Assembly: GCA_021738245.1 (NCBI GenBank)
Contig: JAIPCJ010000028.1
Coordinates: 1-36,491 of the forward strand
Direction: 5' to 3'
Source: Methylotenera sp.
GTDB lineage: Bacteria; Pseudomonadota; Gammaproteobacteria; Burkholderiales; Burkholderiaceae_C
DNA: 36,491 bases
Shown: positions 27,089 to 35,455 of the stretch, piece by piece
Layout of the letters: each line of letters starts with the position of its first letter
Numbering within the stretch: the first letter of the stretch is position 1
Position numbers and translations under genes: made by a program
The notes under the pieces: model-generated
The model's database searches: none
The model's input: the letters and a program-made list of their open reading frames with translations, nothing else
Told to the model about the DNA's origin: nothing

Positions 27089-28251
27089 TGCCGCCGCTGC
27101 TTCCCGGCACCGCGACCCTCGGCGTCCTCGGTGGTGGCCAGCTCGGCCGCATGTTCGTGCATGCCGCCCAGGCGATGGGCTATCGCTGCATCGTGCTCGA
27201 CCCCGACGCCATCAGCCCGGCAGGCGCCGTGGCCGAGAAGCACATCCAGGCCGACTACCTCGACCATCTCGGCCTCGCCCAGCTGGCGCGTGATTGCGAT
27301 GCCATCACCACCGAGTTCGAGAACGTGCCTGCGCTGGCCCTCGAAACGCTGGCCGGCATGCGCGTGGTGGCGCCCGCCGCGGCAGCCGTGGCCGTCTGCC
27401 AGGACCGGGCGGTGGAGAAGGCGCATTTCGAGTCGGCCGGCGTGCCCTGCGCGCCGCATGCCGTCATCACGAACGACATCGAGCTGGCCGCTGTCGACCC
27501 AGCCCTGCTGCCCGGCATCCTCAAGACCAGCCGCATGGGCTATGACGGCAAGGGCCAGGTGCGGGTCAAGACCGCCGCCGAGCTGGCCCAGGCCTGGCAT
27601 GACCTCAAGCGCGTGCCCTGCGTGCTGGAGCAGATGCTGCCGCTCAAGGCCGAGCTGAGCGTGCTGGTGGCGCGCGGCGCCGACGGCCAGGTGGTGACCT
27701 ACCCCGTGCAGCAGAACCTGCACCGCGGCGGCATCCTGGCGGTGACCGAAGTGCCGGCGCCCGACGTGCCGGCCGAGGTGGCCACCCTCGCTATCGCCTC
27801 GGCCCGCCAGGTGGCGCAGGCGCTGGCCTATGTGGGCGTGCTGTGCATCGAGTTCTTCTGGCTGGATGACGGCCGCCTCGTGGTCAACGAGATGGCGCCG
27901 CGCCCGCACAACTCCGGCCACTGGACGATGAACGGCGCCAGCGTGTCGCAGTTCGAGCTGCAGGTGCGGGCCCTGGCCGGGCTGCCGCTGCCCGAGCCGC
28001 GGCAGCATTCGGCCAGCGTCATGCTCAACCTGCTGGGCGACCTGTGGTTCACCGCCGCGGGCGGTCCCACGCCCCCGCCGTGGGATCGCGTGCTGGCCCT
28101 GCCCGGCACGCACCTGCACCTGTACGGCAAGGCCGAGGCGCGGCAGGGCCGCAAGATGGGCCACCTCAACATCACCGCGGACACCCCCGAGGGGGCACAT
28201 GCGGTGGCGTTGCAGGCGGCGGCGCTGCTCGGCCTGCCCACCGACTTCTGA
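27088..28251 (+). CDS. purK: N5-carboxyaminoimidazole ribonucleotide synthase
   Basis: The product is 387 residues. PurK uses ATP and bicarbonate to carboxylate AIR to N5-CAIR, which PurE then rearranges. It is an ATP-grasp enzyme: the N-terminal LGVLGGGQLGRMFVHAAQAM, the strand TTEFENVP, the ATP-grasp region KTSRMGYDGKGQVRVK, the metal-binding CIEFFWLDDGRLVVNEMAPR and RPHNSGHWTMNGASVSQFE are all visible. The start shares its A with the purE stop, and the stop TGA shares its A with the ATG of the next gene. The three genes form a tight operon. Confidence 0.96.
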   Translation: MPPLLPGTATLGVLGGGQLGRMFVHAAQAMGYRCIVLDPDAISPAGAVAEKHIQADYLDHLGLAQLARDCDAITTEFENVPALALETLAGMRVVAPAAAAVAVCQDRAVEKAHFESAGVPCAPHAVITNDIELAAVDPALLPGILKTSRMGYDGKGQVRVKTAAELAQAWHDLKRVPCVLEQMLPLKAELSVLVARGADGQVVTYPVQQNLHRGGILAVTEVPAPDVPAEVATLAIASARQVAQALAYVGVLCIEFFWLDDGRLVVNEMAPRPHNSGHWTMNGASVSQFELQVRALAGLPLPEPRQHSASVMLNLLGDLWFTAAGGPTPPPWDRVLALPGTHLHLYGKAEARQGRKMGHLNITADTPEGAHAVALQAAALLGLPTDF

Positions 28252-29237
28252 TGCTGGCCCTGCCTGGTCATGACCCGCAAGCCGTCCAGGCGGCTGCCCG
28301 CTGCCTGGCCGAGGGCAACCTGCTCGGCTTGCCCACCGAGACCGTCTACGGCCTGGCGGCCCGCGCCGATCAGGACGCCGCGGTCGCCAAGATCTTTGCC
28401 GCCAAGGGCCGCCCCAGCGATCACCCGCTGATCGTGCACGTGCTGGACGCTGCCGCTGCCGAGGCCTTTGCCGACCACCTGCCCGCCACGGCGCGCCGGC
28501 TGATGGAGGCCTTCTGGCCCGGCCCGCTCACCGTCATCGTGCCGCGCAAGCCGGGCGTGGCCGTGGCGGCGGCGGGCGGCCACGCCACGGTGGCCTTGCG
28601 TTCGCCGGCCCATCCGGTCGCCCGCGCCGTGATGGCGGCCGCCCGCGACCTCGGCGTCGATGGCCTGGCCGCCCCGAGCGCCAACCGCTTCGGCCGCGTG
28701 AGCCCGACCCAGGCCCGGCATGTGGTGGACGAGTTCGGTCCGGGCCTGATGGTGCTGGATGGGGGCGCCTGCGAGGTGGGCATCGAGTCCACCATCGTCG
28801 ACTGCAGCCGGGCCCGCCCGGCGCTGCTGCGCCCCGGCCTGCTGGCCCAGTCGCGCATCGAGGCGGTGCTGGGCGAGCCCCTGAGGGCACCCGACGCGGC
28901 TGCGCCCAAGGCCTCGGGCACCCTGGCCGCGCATTACGCACCCAGTGCCCGCGTGCGCCTGCTGGATGGCGAGGCCTTGGCTTTACGTTTTGCCACAGCG
29001 ACCGCCAGCGGGAGTCTAGAAGGGGTGGCGGTATATTCACGCGCCCAGCTCCCGGCGTGGCGCTGGCAGGCGATGCCGTCCGACCCGGCGGCAGCGGCCC
29101 ACGAACTGTTTGCGGTGCTGCGCGAGCTGGACGCCGCCGGCGCCCGGGAAATCTGGGTCGAGGCGCCGCCCCGCGACCCGGCATGGGCCGGTGTGCGAGA
29201 CCGGCTGAGCCGGGCCGCCGCCGCCTTCACCGATTGA
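28251..29237 (+). CDS. sua5: L-threonylcarbamoyladenylate synthase (Sua5 type, long form)
   Basis: The product is 328 residues. The N-terminal YrdC domain has GLPTETVYGLAARADQ, the KGRPSDHPLIVHV block (ribose/ATP site), FWPGPLTVIVPR and APSANRFGRVSPTQA. The C-terminal ~100 residues are the Sua5 domain (SGTLAAHYAPSARVRL). It makes threonylcarbamoyl-AMP from threonine, bicarbonate and ATP, the first step of t6A37 tRNA modification. The ATG overlaps the purK stop by one base. Placement after purK is one I recall as common in Burkholderiales; the functional link is probably only co-expression. Confidence 0.94.
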   Translation: MLALPGHDPQAVQAAARCLAEGNLLGLPTETVYGLAARADQDAAVAKIFAAKGRPSDHPLIVHVLDAAAAEAFADHLPATARRLMEAFWPGPLTVIVPRKPGVAVAAAGGHATVALRSPAHPVARAVMAAARDLGVDGLAAPSANRFGRVSPTQARHVVDEFGPGLMVLDGGACEVGIESTIVDCSRARPALLRPGLLAQSRIEAVLGEPLRAPDAAAPKASGTLAAHYAPSARVRLLDGEALALRFATATASGSLEGVAVYSRAQLPAWRWQAMPSDPAAAAHELFAVLRELDAAGAREIWVEAPPRDPAWAGVRDRLSRAAAAFTD

Positions 29238-29260
29238 GTTTTGTCCCTGAGTTGATCGTC

Positions 29261-30220
29261 ATGCAACGTGTTGTCTCCCAGAATCTGAAGCGCACCCTGG
29301 CCCTGGCCACGGTGGCAGCAGCCGCCCTGCTGGCTGGCTGTGGCGGTGGCAGCACCCAGCAGATCGACCCCTTCGCCCCGACGCGCGCGATCGCCTTCGG
29401 CGATGAAAGCGCGGCCATCCTGACCAGCGGCAAGAAGTACGGCGTGAATGGTCTGAACGCCGACACCCAGCTGATCGATTGCCGCATCAACCCGAACTGG
29501 GCCCAGGCGCTGGCGACCGGTTTCGGCTTCATCTACCCGCAGTGCAACAACGACTTCGTCGCGTTGCCGCAGGGCATCATGTATGCGGGCGACGGCTACA
29601 AGGTGGCCGACGTGCGCGACAAGATCGACCAGCACCTGTCCAACGACCGCTTCGGCCCCAAGGACATCGTCGGCATCATGGTCGGCGTGAACGACATCCT
29701 GGAGCTGTACCGCCAGTATCCGCAGCAAAGCCGCGATTCCCTGCTCAACGAGGCCAAGGCCCGCGGCAAGCTGCTGGCTGACCAGGTCAACCGTATCGCC
29801 AACGCCAACGGCCGCGTGGTGGTCACCACCATCTTCGACGTCGGCCTGACCCCCTTCGCCCAGAAGGAAAAGCTGCAACAGACCGACATCGACCGGGCGA
29901 TCTTCCTGAACGACCTGAGCACGGCTTTCAATACCGCGCTGCGGTTGAACGTGCTGAACGACGGCCGCCTCGTGGGCCTGGTGCTGGTGGACGAAACCAT
30001 CCAGCAGATCTCGCGCTTCCCGGCGGCCTTTGGCTACACCAATGTGGTGGATGCCGCCTGCCGCACCGACATCGCGCGCCAGGACTGCACGCCCAACACG
30101 CTGGTGACCGACGCCAACCCGAACCAATGGCTGTGGGCCGGTGACACCCTGCTCAGCCCGGTCGCGCAGCAACGCATCGGCGCACTGGTGCTGGCGCGCG
30201 CCAAGAACAACCCGTTCTGA
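29261..30220 (+). CDS. SGNH/GDSL-fold lipoprotein lacking catalytic Ser and His
   Basis: The product is 319 residues with a lipoprotein signal: hydrophobic helix, then LLAGC with C27, so it is probably membrane-anchored by lipid. The GDSL-type fold is seen in block I (AIAFGDESAAI at 44-53), block III (MVGVNDILELY with the GxND core) and a C-terminal WAGDTLLSP. In block I, where active enzymes have GDS, the third position is Glu (E49). In the final block, where the catalytic His should follow Asp (D295), there is Leu (L298). The enzyme is therefore predicted inactive or altered. The gene lies 23 bp after Sua5 and may share its transcript. Its role is unknown. Confidence 0.8.
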   Translation: MQRVVSQNLKRTLALATVAAAALLAGCGGGSTQQIDPFAPTRAIAFGDESAAILTSGKKYGVNGLNADTQLIDCRINPNWAQALATGFGFIYPQCNNDFVALPQGIMYAGDGYKVADVRDKIDQHLSNDRFGPKDIVGIMVGVNDILELYRQYPQQSRDSLLNEAKARGKLLADQVNRIANANGRVVVTTIFDVGLTPFAQKEKLQQTDIDRAIFLNDLSTAFNTALRLNVLNDGRLVGLVLVDETIQQISRFPAAFGYTNVVDAACRTDIARQDCTPNTLVTDANPNQWLWAGDTLLSPVAQQRIGALVLARAKNNPF

Positions 30221-30250
30221 ACGTCCCACCCCGTACCGGCTTCGCCATGC

Positions 30251-30357
30251 CAAGGCCAGTGGCCTTGTCGTTGCGCAGGCAAGAAGCGCCTACTGGGCTC
30301 TTCTTGTCCGGCTTCACCCCCCTCAAGGGGGCACTCCGGCTGCCCGGCAAAGCCGGA
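30251..30357. repeat. Palindromic repeat cluster between the lipoprotein and the acyl-CoA ligase
   Basis: The 213-bp convergent gap 30221-30433 holds three hairpins: CAAGGCC-AGT-GGCCTTG (30251-30267), CCCCC-TCAA-GGGGG (30318-30331) and TCCGGCT/AGCCGGA (30335-30357). TCCGGCT also occurs as a direct copy at 30307. The hairpins probably end transcription of both convergent genes. The CCCCCTCAAGGGGG core resembles palindromic units that I recall as dispersed in Comamonadaceae genomes; a genome count would settle it. Confidence 0.6.
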
Positions 30358-30433
30358 TCAGCGCGAGTTGCTGGAGGGGCAGCCGGCCTGCGGCGGCCTT
30401 GAGCTGTACCCTGCGGGGCGGCCGCTGCCGGCG

Positions 30434-32176
30434 TCAGGAGGTGCTCGAACGGAGTTCGCGGCGCAGGATCTTGCCGACGTTGGTCTTGGGCAGCTCGTCG
30501 CGGAACTCGATGAACTTGGGGCGCTTGTAGGCCGTCATCTGCTGGGCGCAGTAGTTGGCGAGGTCTTCCTCGGCCAGGGCCGGGTCGCTCTTCACGACGA
30601 AGAGCTTGACCGCTTCGCCCGACTTGGCGTCGGGCACGCCGACCGCGGCGCATTCGAGCACGCCGGGGAAAAGGTTGACCACCTGCTCGATCTCGGTCGG
30701 GTAGACGTTGAAGCCGCTGACCAGGATCATGTCCTTCTTGCGGTCGACGATGCGCACATAGCCGCTCGCGTCCATGATGCCGATGTCGCCGCTCTTGAAG
30801 AAGCCGTCGTCGGTCATGACGTTGGCGGTTTCGTCGGGGCGCTTCCAGTAGCCGGCCATCACCTGCGGGCCGCGGATGCAGATCTCGCCGCGCTCGCCCA
30901 GCGGCACGTCGCGGCCGTCGTCGTCGCGGATGGCGATCTCTGTGGACGAGATCGGCAGGCCGATGCTGCCGTTGAACACGCGCAGGTCCAGCGGGTTGAT
31001 CGTGGCGGCCGGTGAGGTCTCGGACAGGCCGTAACCTTCCACCACCGGGCAGCCGGTCACCTTGAGCCACTTCTCGGCTGTGGCCTGCTGCACGGCCATG
31101 CCGCCGCCGTTGGAGATGACGAGCTCGGAGAAGTCCAGGCGCGAGAAGCCCGGCTCGTTGGCCAGCGCGTTGAACAGCGTGTTGACCGCCGGGAAGATGT
31201 GGATCTTGTGGCCGCGCAGCGTCTCGATGAAGCCGGGGATGTCACGCGGGTTGGGCACCAGGATGTTGAGGTGACCCATGCGCGCGCCCAGCATGAAGCA
31301 GGCCGTCAGCGCGAAGATGTGGTACAGCGGCAGCGCGCAGACGTTGGTGAACTGCATGTCCTGGGGAAGCTTGGCCAGCATCGGCTGGAACCAGGCCTCG
31401 ACCTGCAGGATGTTGGCAACGATGTTGCGGTGCAGGAGGGTGGCGCCCTTGGACACCCCGGTCGTGCCGCCGGTGTACTGCAGGAAGGCGACGTCATCCG
31501 GCCCGAGCTCGGGCTTCTTCAGATTGAGCCGCTCGCCATGGCGCAGTGCCTCGTTGAAGCGCACCACCGTGCGGCCCTCGCCTACCGGCAGGCGGAACTC
31601 CGGCACCATCTTTTTGAGGTGGCGCACCGCGAAGTTGATCAGCGGGCCCTTCCACCAGTTCAGCAGGTCACCCATGGAGGCCAGCACCACATGCTTTACG
31701 TCGGTGGCGGCGATGACCTCTTCCAGCGTGTGCGCGAAGTTCTCCAGCACGACGATGGCCCGTGCGCCGGAGTCCTTGAGCTGGTGCTCCAGTTCGCGAG
31801 GCGTGTACAGCGGGTTCACATTCACTACCACGAAGCCCGCCCGCAGGATGGCCGCGATGGCTACGCCGTACTGCAGCACGTTGGGCATCATGATGGCGAC
31901 GCGGTCGCCTTGCTTGAGCCCTTGCGCCTGCAGCCAGGCGCCGAGCTGCTGGGAGAGCTGGTCGATCTCCGAGAAGCGCATGCGCTGGCCCATGCAGATG
32001 GCGGCATCGCGCTGCGCGTGCTTGCGGAAGGCTTCGTCCAGCAGTTGCACCAGCGAGCGGTAGACGCTGGTGTCGATGGTGGCGGGCACGCCGGCCGGGT
32101 AACTCGCCAGCCAAGGCTTGGTGGCGGATGTCGCCTCCGGGACAGCGGCGGCTTCTTCGGCAAGGACGGCGGTCAT
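30434..32176 (-). CDS. fadD: Long-chain fatty acyl-CoA ligase (AMP-forming)
   Basis: The product is 580 residues from the ATG at 32176, which has AAGGGT upstream; an ATG at 32200 is less likely. It activates fatty acids with ATP and CoA, probably at the inner membrane, to feed beta-oxidation. The ANL-family motifs are in order: P-loop YTGGTTGVSKGATLLH (234-249), GYGLSET (381-387), SGDIG (462-466) with the hinge DRKKDMILVSGFNVYPTEIE, and the C-terminal PKTNVGKILRRELR with catalytic K569. The substrate pocket sequence MGHLNILVPNPRDI is typical of FadD-type enzymes. It converges on the SGNH lipoprotein gene. Confidence 0.92.
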   Translation of the reverse strand: MTAVLAEEAAAVPEATSATKPWLASYPAGVPATIDTSVYRSLVQLLDEAFRKHAQRDAAICMGQRMRFSEIDQLSQQLGAWLQAQGLKQGDRVAIMMPNVLQYGVAIAAILRAGFVVVNVNPLYTPRELEHQLKDSGARAIVVLENFAHTLEEVIAATDVKHVVLASMGDLLNWWKGPLINFAVRHLKKMVPEFRLPVGEGRTVVRFNEALRHGERLNLKKPELGPDDVAFLQYTGGTTGVSKGATLLHRNIVANILQVEAWFQPMLAKLPQDMQFTNVCALPLYHIFALTACFMLGARMGHLNILVPNPRDIPGFIETLRGHKIHIFPAVNTLFNALANEPGFSRLDFSELVISNGGGMAVQQATAEKWLKVTGCPVVEGYGLSETSPAATINPLDLRVFNGSIGLPISSTEIAIRDDDGRDVPLGERGEICIRGPQVMAGYWKRPDETANVMTDDGFFKSGDIGIMDASGYVRIVDRKKDMILVSGFNVYPTEIEQVVNLFPGVLECAAVGVPDAKSGEAVKLFVVKSDPALAEEDLANYCAQQMTAYKRPKFIEFRDELPKTNVGKILRRELRSSTS

Positions 32177-32241
32177 CGGCGGGACCCTTCTGGCGTGCAA
32201 CGCGTGGAGCCGTCGATGGTGGTTCGCCCGGTTACTTCAAG

Positions 32242-32943
32242 CTAGGGGAGTTGCCCTAGGGTTGCGGCGTCTGCTTGAAACAAACCGCGAGCGAGGGCGT
32301 CCTCGCGCTGTCGCACAGTGGACAGGAACTCCGCTGCGCCGCGCATGGCACGGAAGGTGTCGAAGCCGCTTTCGAGGAAGTTCTGCAGTGCCCCCAGCCC
32401 CGCGAGCTGCGCCGGGCCGCGCATCAGCCGCAGCGATTGGCGCAGCAGCGGCTTGCGGGTGAGCTGGTCCAGCGCATTGCCCACCGCCATGGTGAGCTCG
32501 ATCTGCTGCTGCCGGGCAGCCGGCTCGCCGCAGGCGCGCCAGGCCTCGGCATAGCGTGCGGGCGTGATGTCGGCGGCGTCGAGCCGCTCGGCCATGCGGG
32601 TGTCCAGCCGCTCCGAGAGCGCATGCAGGCGGGCCAGGCGGGCGACGGTGTCGACCACCTCGTCGGGGAAGAGCCGGGTCAGCGTCGGGATGACGCGGGC
32701 GAACTGCGCATCGCGCTGGCGGAAGTCGTCAGGACCGTAGAGCTCCTGCAGGAAGAAGCGGGTCGCGGCCTGGTAGCGCGGGTGGGCCAGCAGGTCGGCA
32801 TAGGTGTGCGCAAAGCGCCGCTGCTGGTAGGCCTTGAGCGCCTGCACGCGGGCGTCGAGTGCAGGGTCGGCGGCGCGTCGCGCGCGCTCGGCATCGACGG
32901 CGCGCAGTTCGTTCAGCAGGGAGTCGGCGGTCAGCGGGTCCAT
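32242..32943 (-). CDS. Conserved helical protein of unknown function
   Basis: The product is 233 residues from the ATG at 32943 (MDPLTADSLLNELRAVDAER); an extension to 32982 is less likely. It is almost entirely helical and soluble, with no signal peptide. A striking block, RFFLQELYGPDDFRQRD, then FARVIPTLTRLFP, is the kind of conserved core seen in a protein family found across Proteobacteria, whose function I do not know. It lies leftward, upstream of the acyl-CoA ligase gene by 65 bp, and could share its transcript. A 6-bp stem (CTAGGG/CCCTAG, 32242-32259) covers its stop codon. It is divergent from the hydrolase at 33033. Confidence 0.82.
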   Translation of the reverse strand: MDPLTADSLLNELRAVDAERARRAADPALDARVQALKAYQQRRFAHTYADLLAHPRYQAATRFFLQELYGPDDFRQRDAQFARVIPTLTRLFPDEVVDTVARLARLHALSERLDTRMAERLDAADITPARYAEAWRACGEPAARQQQIELTMAVGNALDQLTRKPLLRQSLRLMRGPAQLAGLGALQNFLESGFDTFRAMRGAAEFLSTVRQREDALARGLFQADAATLGQLP

Positions 32944-33020
32944 GGGGCAGACACCATTTTGGCGCGCCCAGGGCCGGCCCATGCGGCCAGGTGCCCCAGG
33001 GCCGTCGTGTCAGCCGGCCC

Positions 33021-33035
33021 TAGACTGGCCCGATG
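33021..33035 (+). promoter_or_regulatory. -10-like hexamer directly before the alpha/beta hydrolase
   Basis: TAGACT at 33021-33026 lies 6 nt before the ATG at 33033, again predicting a leaderless mRNA. No Shine-Dalgarno is present. Confidence 0.45.
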
Positions 33036-33872
33036 AATGCAAGCCTGCAGCGCTTCTGGGTTCTTGTGCGCCTCTCACTGGCCGTGGCCGTGGGCTGGGT
33101 CGCGGGGTGGGGATGGGGATGCGCCACGCTGGCGCTTCAGAGCCTGGTGCTGGCCCTGGGTTTCGTGCAACTGCGCTGGGTCAACCAGCCAGCGCCGGGC
33201 TGGGGCGACTTGCTCAAGGCCTGGGCGGGCGAGGCGGTGGCCAGCGAGCTGGCCTTCTCTTGGCGCCAGCCTTGGCGCGAATGGGCCGAGCCTGACCACC
33301 TGCCCGCTGGTACCCGCCAGGGTGTGCTGCTGGTGCACGGCTTTGCCTGCAACCGCGGCCGCTGGAACGGCTGGATGCGCCGGCTGCGGGCCGATGGCGT
33401 CGCCTTTGTCGCGCCGTCGCTGGAGCCAGCTTTCGGCAGCATCGATGACTATGCCGAAGAGATCGAGGCGGGCGTGCGCCGCCTGATGGCCGCCACCGGG
33501 CGCATGCCGGTGGTGTGCGCTCACAGCATGGGCGGCCTCGCGCTGCGGGCCTGGTGGCGCAAGTACGGCGCGCTGCATGCGCAGGCGCCGCACGCCATCA
33601 CGCTCGGCTCACCCCACCAGGGCACCCGCATGGCGGCGCTGGGCCTGGGGGTGAACGCGGCCCAGATGCGCCGCGGCAGCGCCTGGCTCGCAGCCCTGCC
33701 GGGCCTGCCGGATGTCGACTGCTTCTGGACGCCCTGCGACCAGGTGGTCAACCCGGCTGCCACCGCCATCCAGGCCGAAGGGCGCGCGCACCGGGTGGAC
33801 GCGGTGGGGCATATGGGCCTGGTGCATTCCGACGCCGCCTGGCAGCAGCTGCAGGCGGGGCTGCGCGGATAG
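33033..33872 (+). CDS. Membrane-anchored alpha/beta hydrolase (lipase/esterase-like)
   Basis: The product is 279 residues. Two N-terminal hydrophobic helices (about 8-28 and 30-46) probably anchor it in the inner membrane, followed by an alpha/beta-hydrolase domain. GVLLVHGFACNRGRW holds the oxyanion-region His102. VCAHSMGGLALRAW has the nucleophile Ser165. The triad is probably completed by Asp236 (TPCDQVVNP) and His260 (VGHMGLV). It resembles triacylglycerol lipase/PGAP1-like esterases, which hydrolyse ester bonds in lipids; the true substrate is unknown. The gene is divergent from the 233-residue protein and converges on the chemoreceptor, 8 bp apart. Confidence 0.88.
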   Translation: MNASLQRFWVLVRLSLAVAVGWVAGWGWGCATLALQSLVLALGFVQLRWVNQPAPGWGDLLKAWAGEAVASELAFSWRQPWREWAEPDHLPAGTRQGVLLVHGFACNRGRWNGWMRRLRADGVAFVAPSLEPAFGSIDDYAEEIEAGVRRLMAATGRMPVVCAHSMGGLALRAWWRKYGALHAQAPHAITLGSPHQGTRMAALGLGVNAAQMRRGSAWLAALPGLPDVDCFWTPCDQVVNPAATAIQAEGRAHRVDAVGHMGLVHSDAAWQQLQAGLRG

Positions 33873-33880
33873 GGCTTCGT

Positions 33881-35311
33881 TCAGCCGCGGCCTGCGGCCT
33901 GGAACACCGCCATGCCCTGCACGAGCTGCTGCGCCTGCTGGCGCAGGCTGGAGGCTGCGGCGGCCACTTCTTCCACCAGCGCGGCGTTTTGCTGCGTGGC
34001 CTGGTCCATCGCGCGCACGGCTTCGCCCACCTCGGTCACGCCCGCGGCCTGCTGGTCGCTTGCGACGGTGATCTCGGCCACGATGTCGGTCACGCGGCGG
34101 ATGCTGCCGACCAGCTCGCCCATCGTCGCGCCCGCTTGCGCAACGAGCGTGCTGCCTTGCTCGACCCGCTCCACGCTGGTGCCGATCAAGGTCTTGATTT
34201 CCTTGGCCGCGCCGGCCGAGCGCTGGGCCAGGCTGCGCACTTCGCTGGCCACGACCGCGAAGCCCCGGCCTTGTTCCCCGGCGCGGGCTGCCTCGACGGC
34301 GGCGTTCAGCGCCAGGATGTTGGTCTGGAAGGCGATGCCGTCGATGACGCCGATGATGTCTGCGATGCGGCGCGAGCTTTCATTGATGCCGTCCATGGTG
34401 CTGACGACCTGGCCCACCACGGCGCCGCCCTGTTGGGCCACCGCGCTGGCGGCGCGGGCCAGCTGATCGGCCTCGCGCGCATTGGCGGCCGACTGCTGCA
34501 CCGCGGCGGTCAGCGTCACCATGCTGCTGTAAGTGCGCTGCAGGTTGGCGGCGGTCTGCTCGGTGCGCTGGCTCAGGTCCTGGTTGCCCTCGGCGATCTC
34601 GCTGCTGGCCACTTCCACGCCCGACGCGCCGGTGCGCACCGCGGCCACGGCCGTCTCCATGCGCGCCAGCATGGCCAGCAGCGCCTGGCCGCCTTCGCTC
34701 TGCGCAGCGGCACCCGCCAGGTCCAGGCGGATGCGGCCTTCGGCGTCGACCTGCTTGACCAGCGCGATCAGCTCCTCGCCCGCCAGTGCCGAGCGGCGCA
34801 TGTTGACGGCCAGGATGACTTCGATCGACGTCTGGATGACCACGTACACCGCATGCAGCACCACCCGGCCGAAGTCGGCCTGCGGCGTGCAGAAGAAGCC
34901 CAGGCCGGCCGCCTGCAGCCGGTCGAACAGGACGTGGTGCACGGCGAACAGCGCGGCACCGAAGACGATCACCGTCCAATCCAGGTAGACCAGCAGGAAG
35001 GCCAGCACCACGAACACGCCGAAGTGATATTCCAGCTGCCCGCCGGCCAGCTGGATCTGCAGCGCCACCAGGCTCACGAGCACGAAGGTGTAGGCGTAGC
35101 GCAGGGCCTTGCCGTCGGTCAGTGCGCGGCTGACGGCCGCAACAGCCGCGAGCCCGAGCGTCAGACCCGCCGAGAAACCCAATTGCTCCCGGCTCGCACC
35201 GAGGGCCAGCGCAGCCAGCGCGGCAATGGCGATGGCCACCAGCAGGACACGGTCCCCCAGCAGGGAGCGGGCGCTCCGGGAGACGGGGGCGGTGGATGAA
35301 ACGGCGGACAT
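33881..35311 (-). CDS. Methyl-accepting chemotaxis protein with N-terminal multi-helix membrane sensor
   Basis: The product is 476 residues. Residues ~20-170 form six or so membrane helices rather than the usual periplasmic loop, with embedded His residues (H96 in [10 protein letters not shown]125 and H126 in AVHHVLF; H153). The C-terminal half is a long coiled coil with the conserved signalling tip, [20 protein letters not shown] (324-343), then [20 protein letters not shown]. The tip binds CheA and CheW. There is no HAMP domain, and the protein ends without a CheR-binding pentapeptide. The histidine pattern may bind metal or heme, which is inference. A relatively AT-rich patch at 35320-35350 precedes the start and probably holds its promoter. 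Confidence 0.93.
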   Translation of the reverse strand: MSAVSSTAPVSRSARSLLGDRVLLVAIAIAALAALALGASREQLGFSAGLTLGLAAVAAVSRALTDGKALRYAYTFVLVSLVALQIQLAGGQLEYHFGVFVVLAFLLVYLDWTVIVFGAALFAVHHVLFDRLQAAGLGFFCTPQADFGRVVLHAVYVVIQTSIEVILAVNMRRSALAGEELIALVKQVDAEGRIRLDLAGAAAQSEGGQALLAMLARMETAVAAVRTGASGVEVASSEIAEGNQDLSQRTEQTAANLQRTYSSMVTLTAAVQQSAANAREADQLARAASAVAQQGGAVVGQVVSTMDGINESSRRIADIIGVIDGIAFQTNILALNAAVEAARAGEQGRGFAVVASEVRSLAQRSAGAAKEIKTLIGTSVERVEQGSTLVAQAGATMGELVGSIRRVTDIVAEITVASDQQAAGVTEVGEAVRAMDQATQQNAALVEEVAAAASSLRQQAQQLVQGMAVFQAAGRG

Positions 35312-35455
35312 GATGCGCGGTAAATGCTAAAAACCATAAATCTATACACAGTTGGACGGTTTGGCTCACCGCTCGCGACGAGGGCCGTGATGGTTGGCAC
35401 ACCATTGCCTGACGCGTGCGTGGCCCGCTGCCTTCACTCGTCGGATCCAGCCGCT

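Noticed and set aside
35390..35410. Small inverted repeat (ATGGT/ACCAT) near the 3' end of the esterase gap
   Set aside because: A 5-bp stem without a U-tract is expected by chance and is not a convincing terminator.
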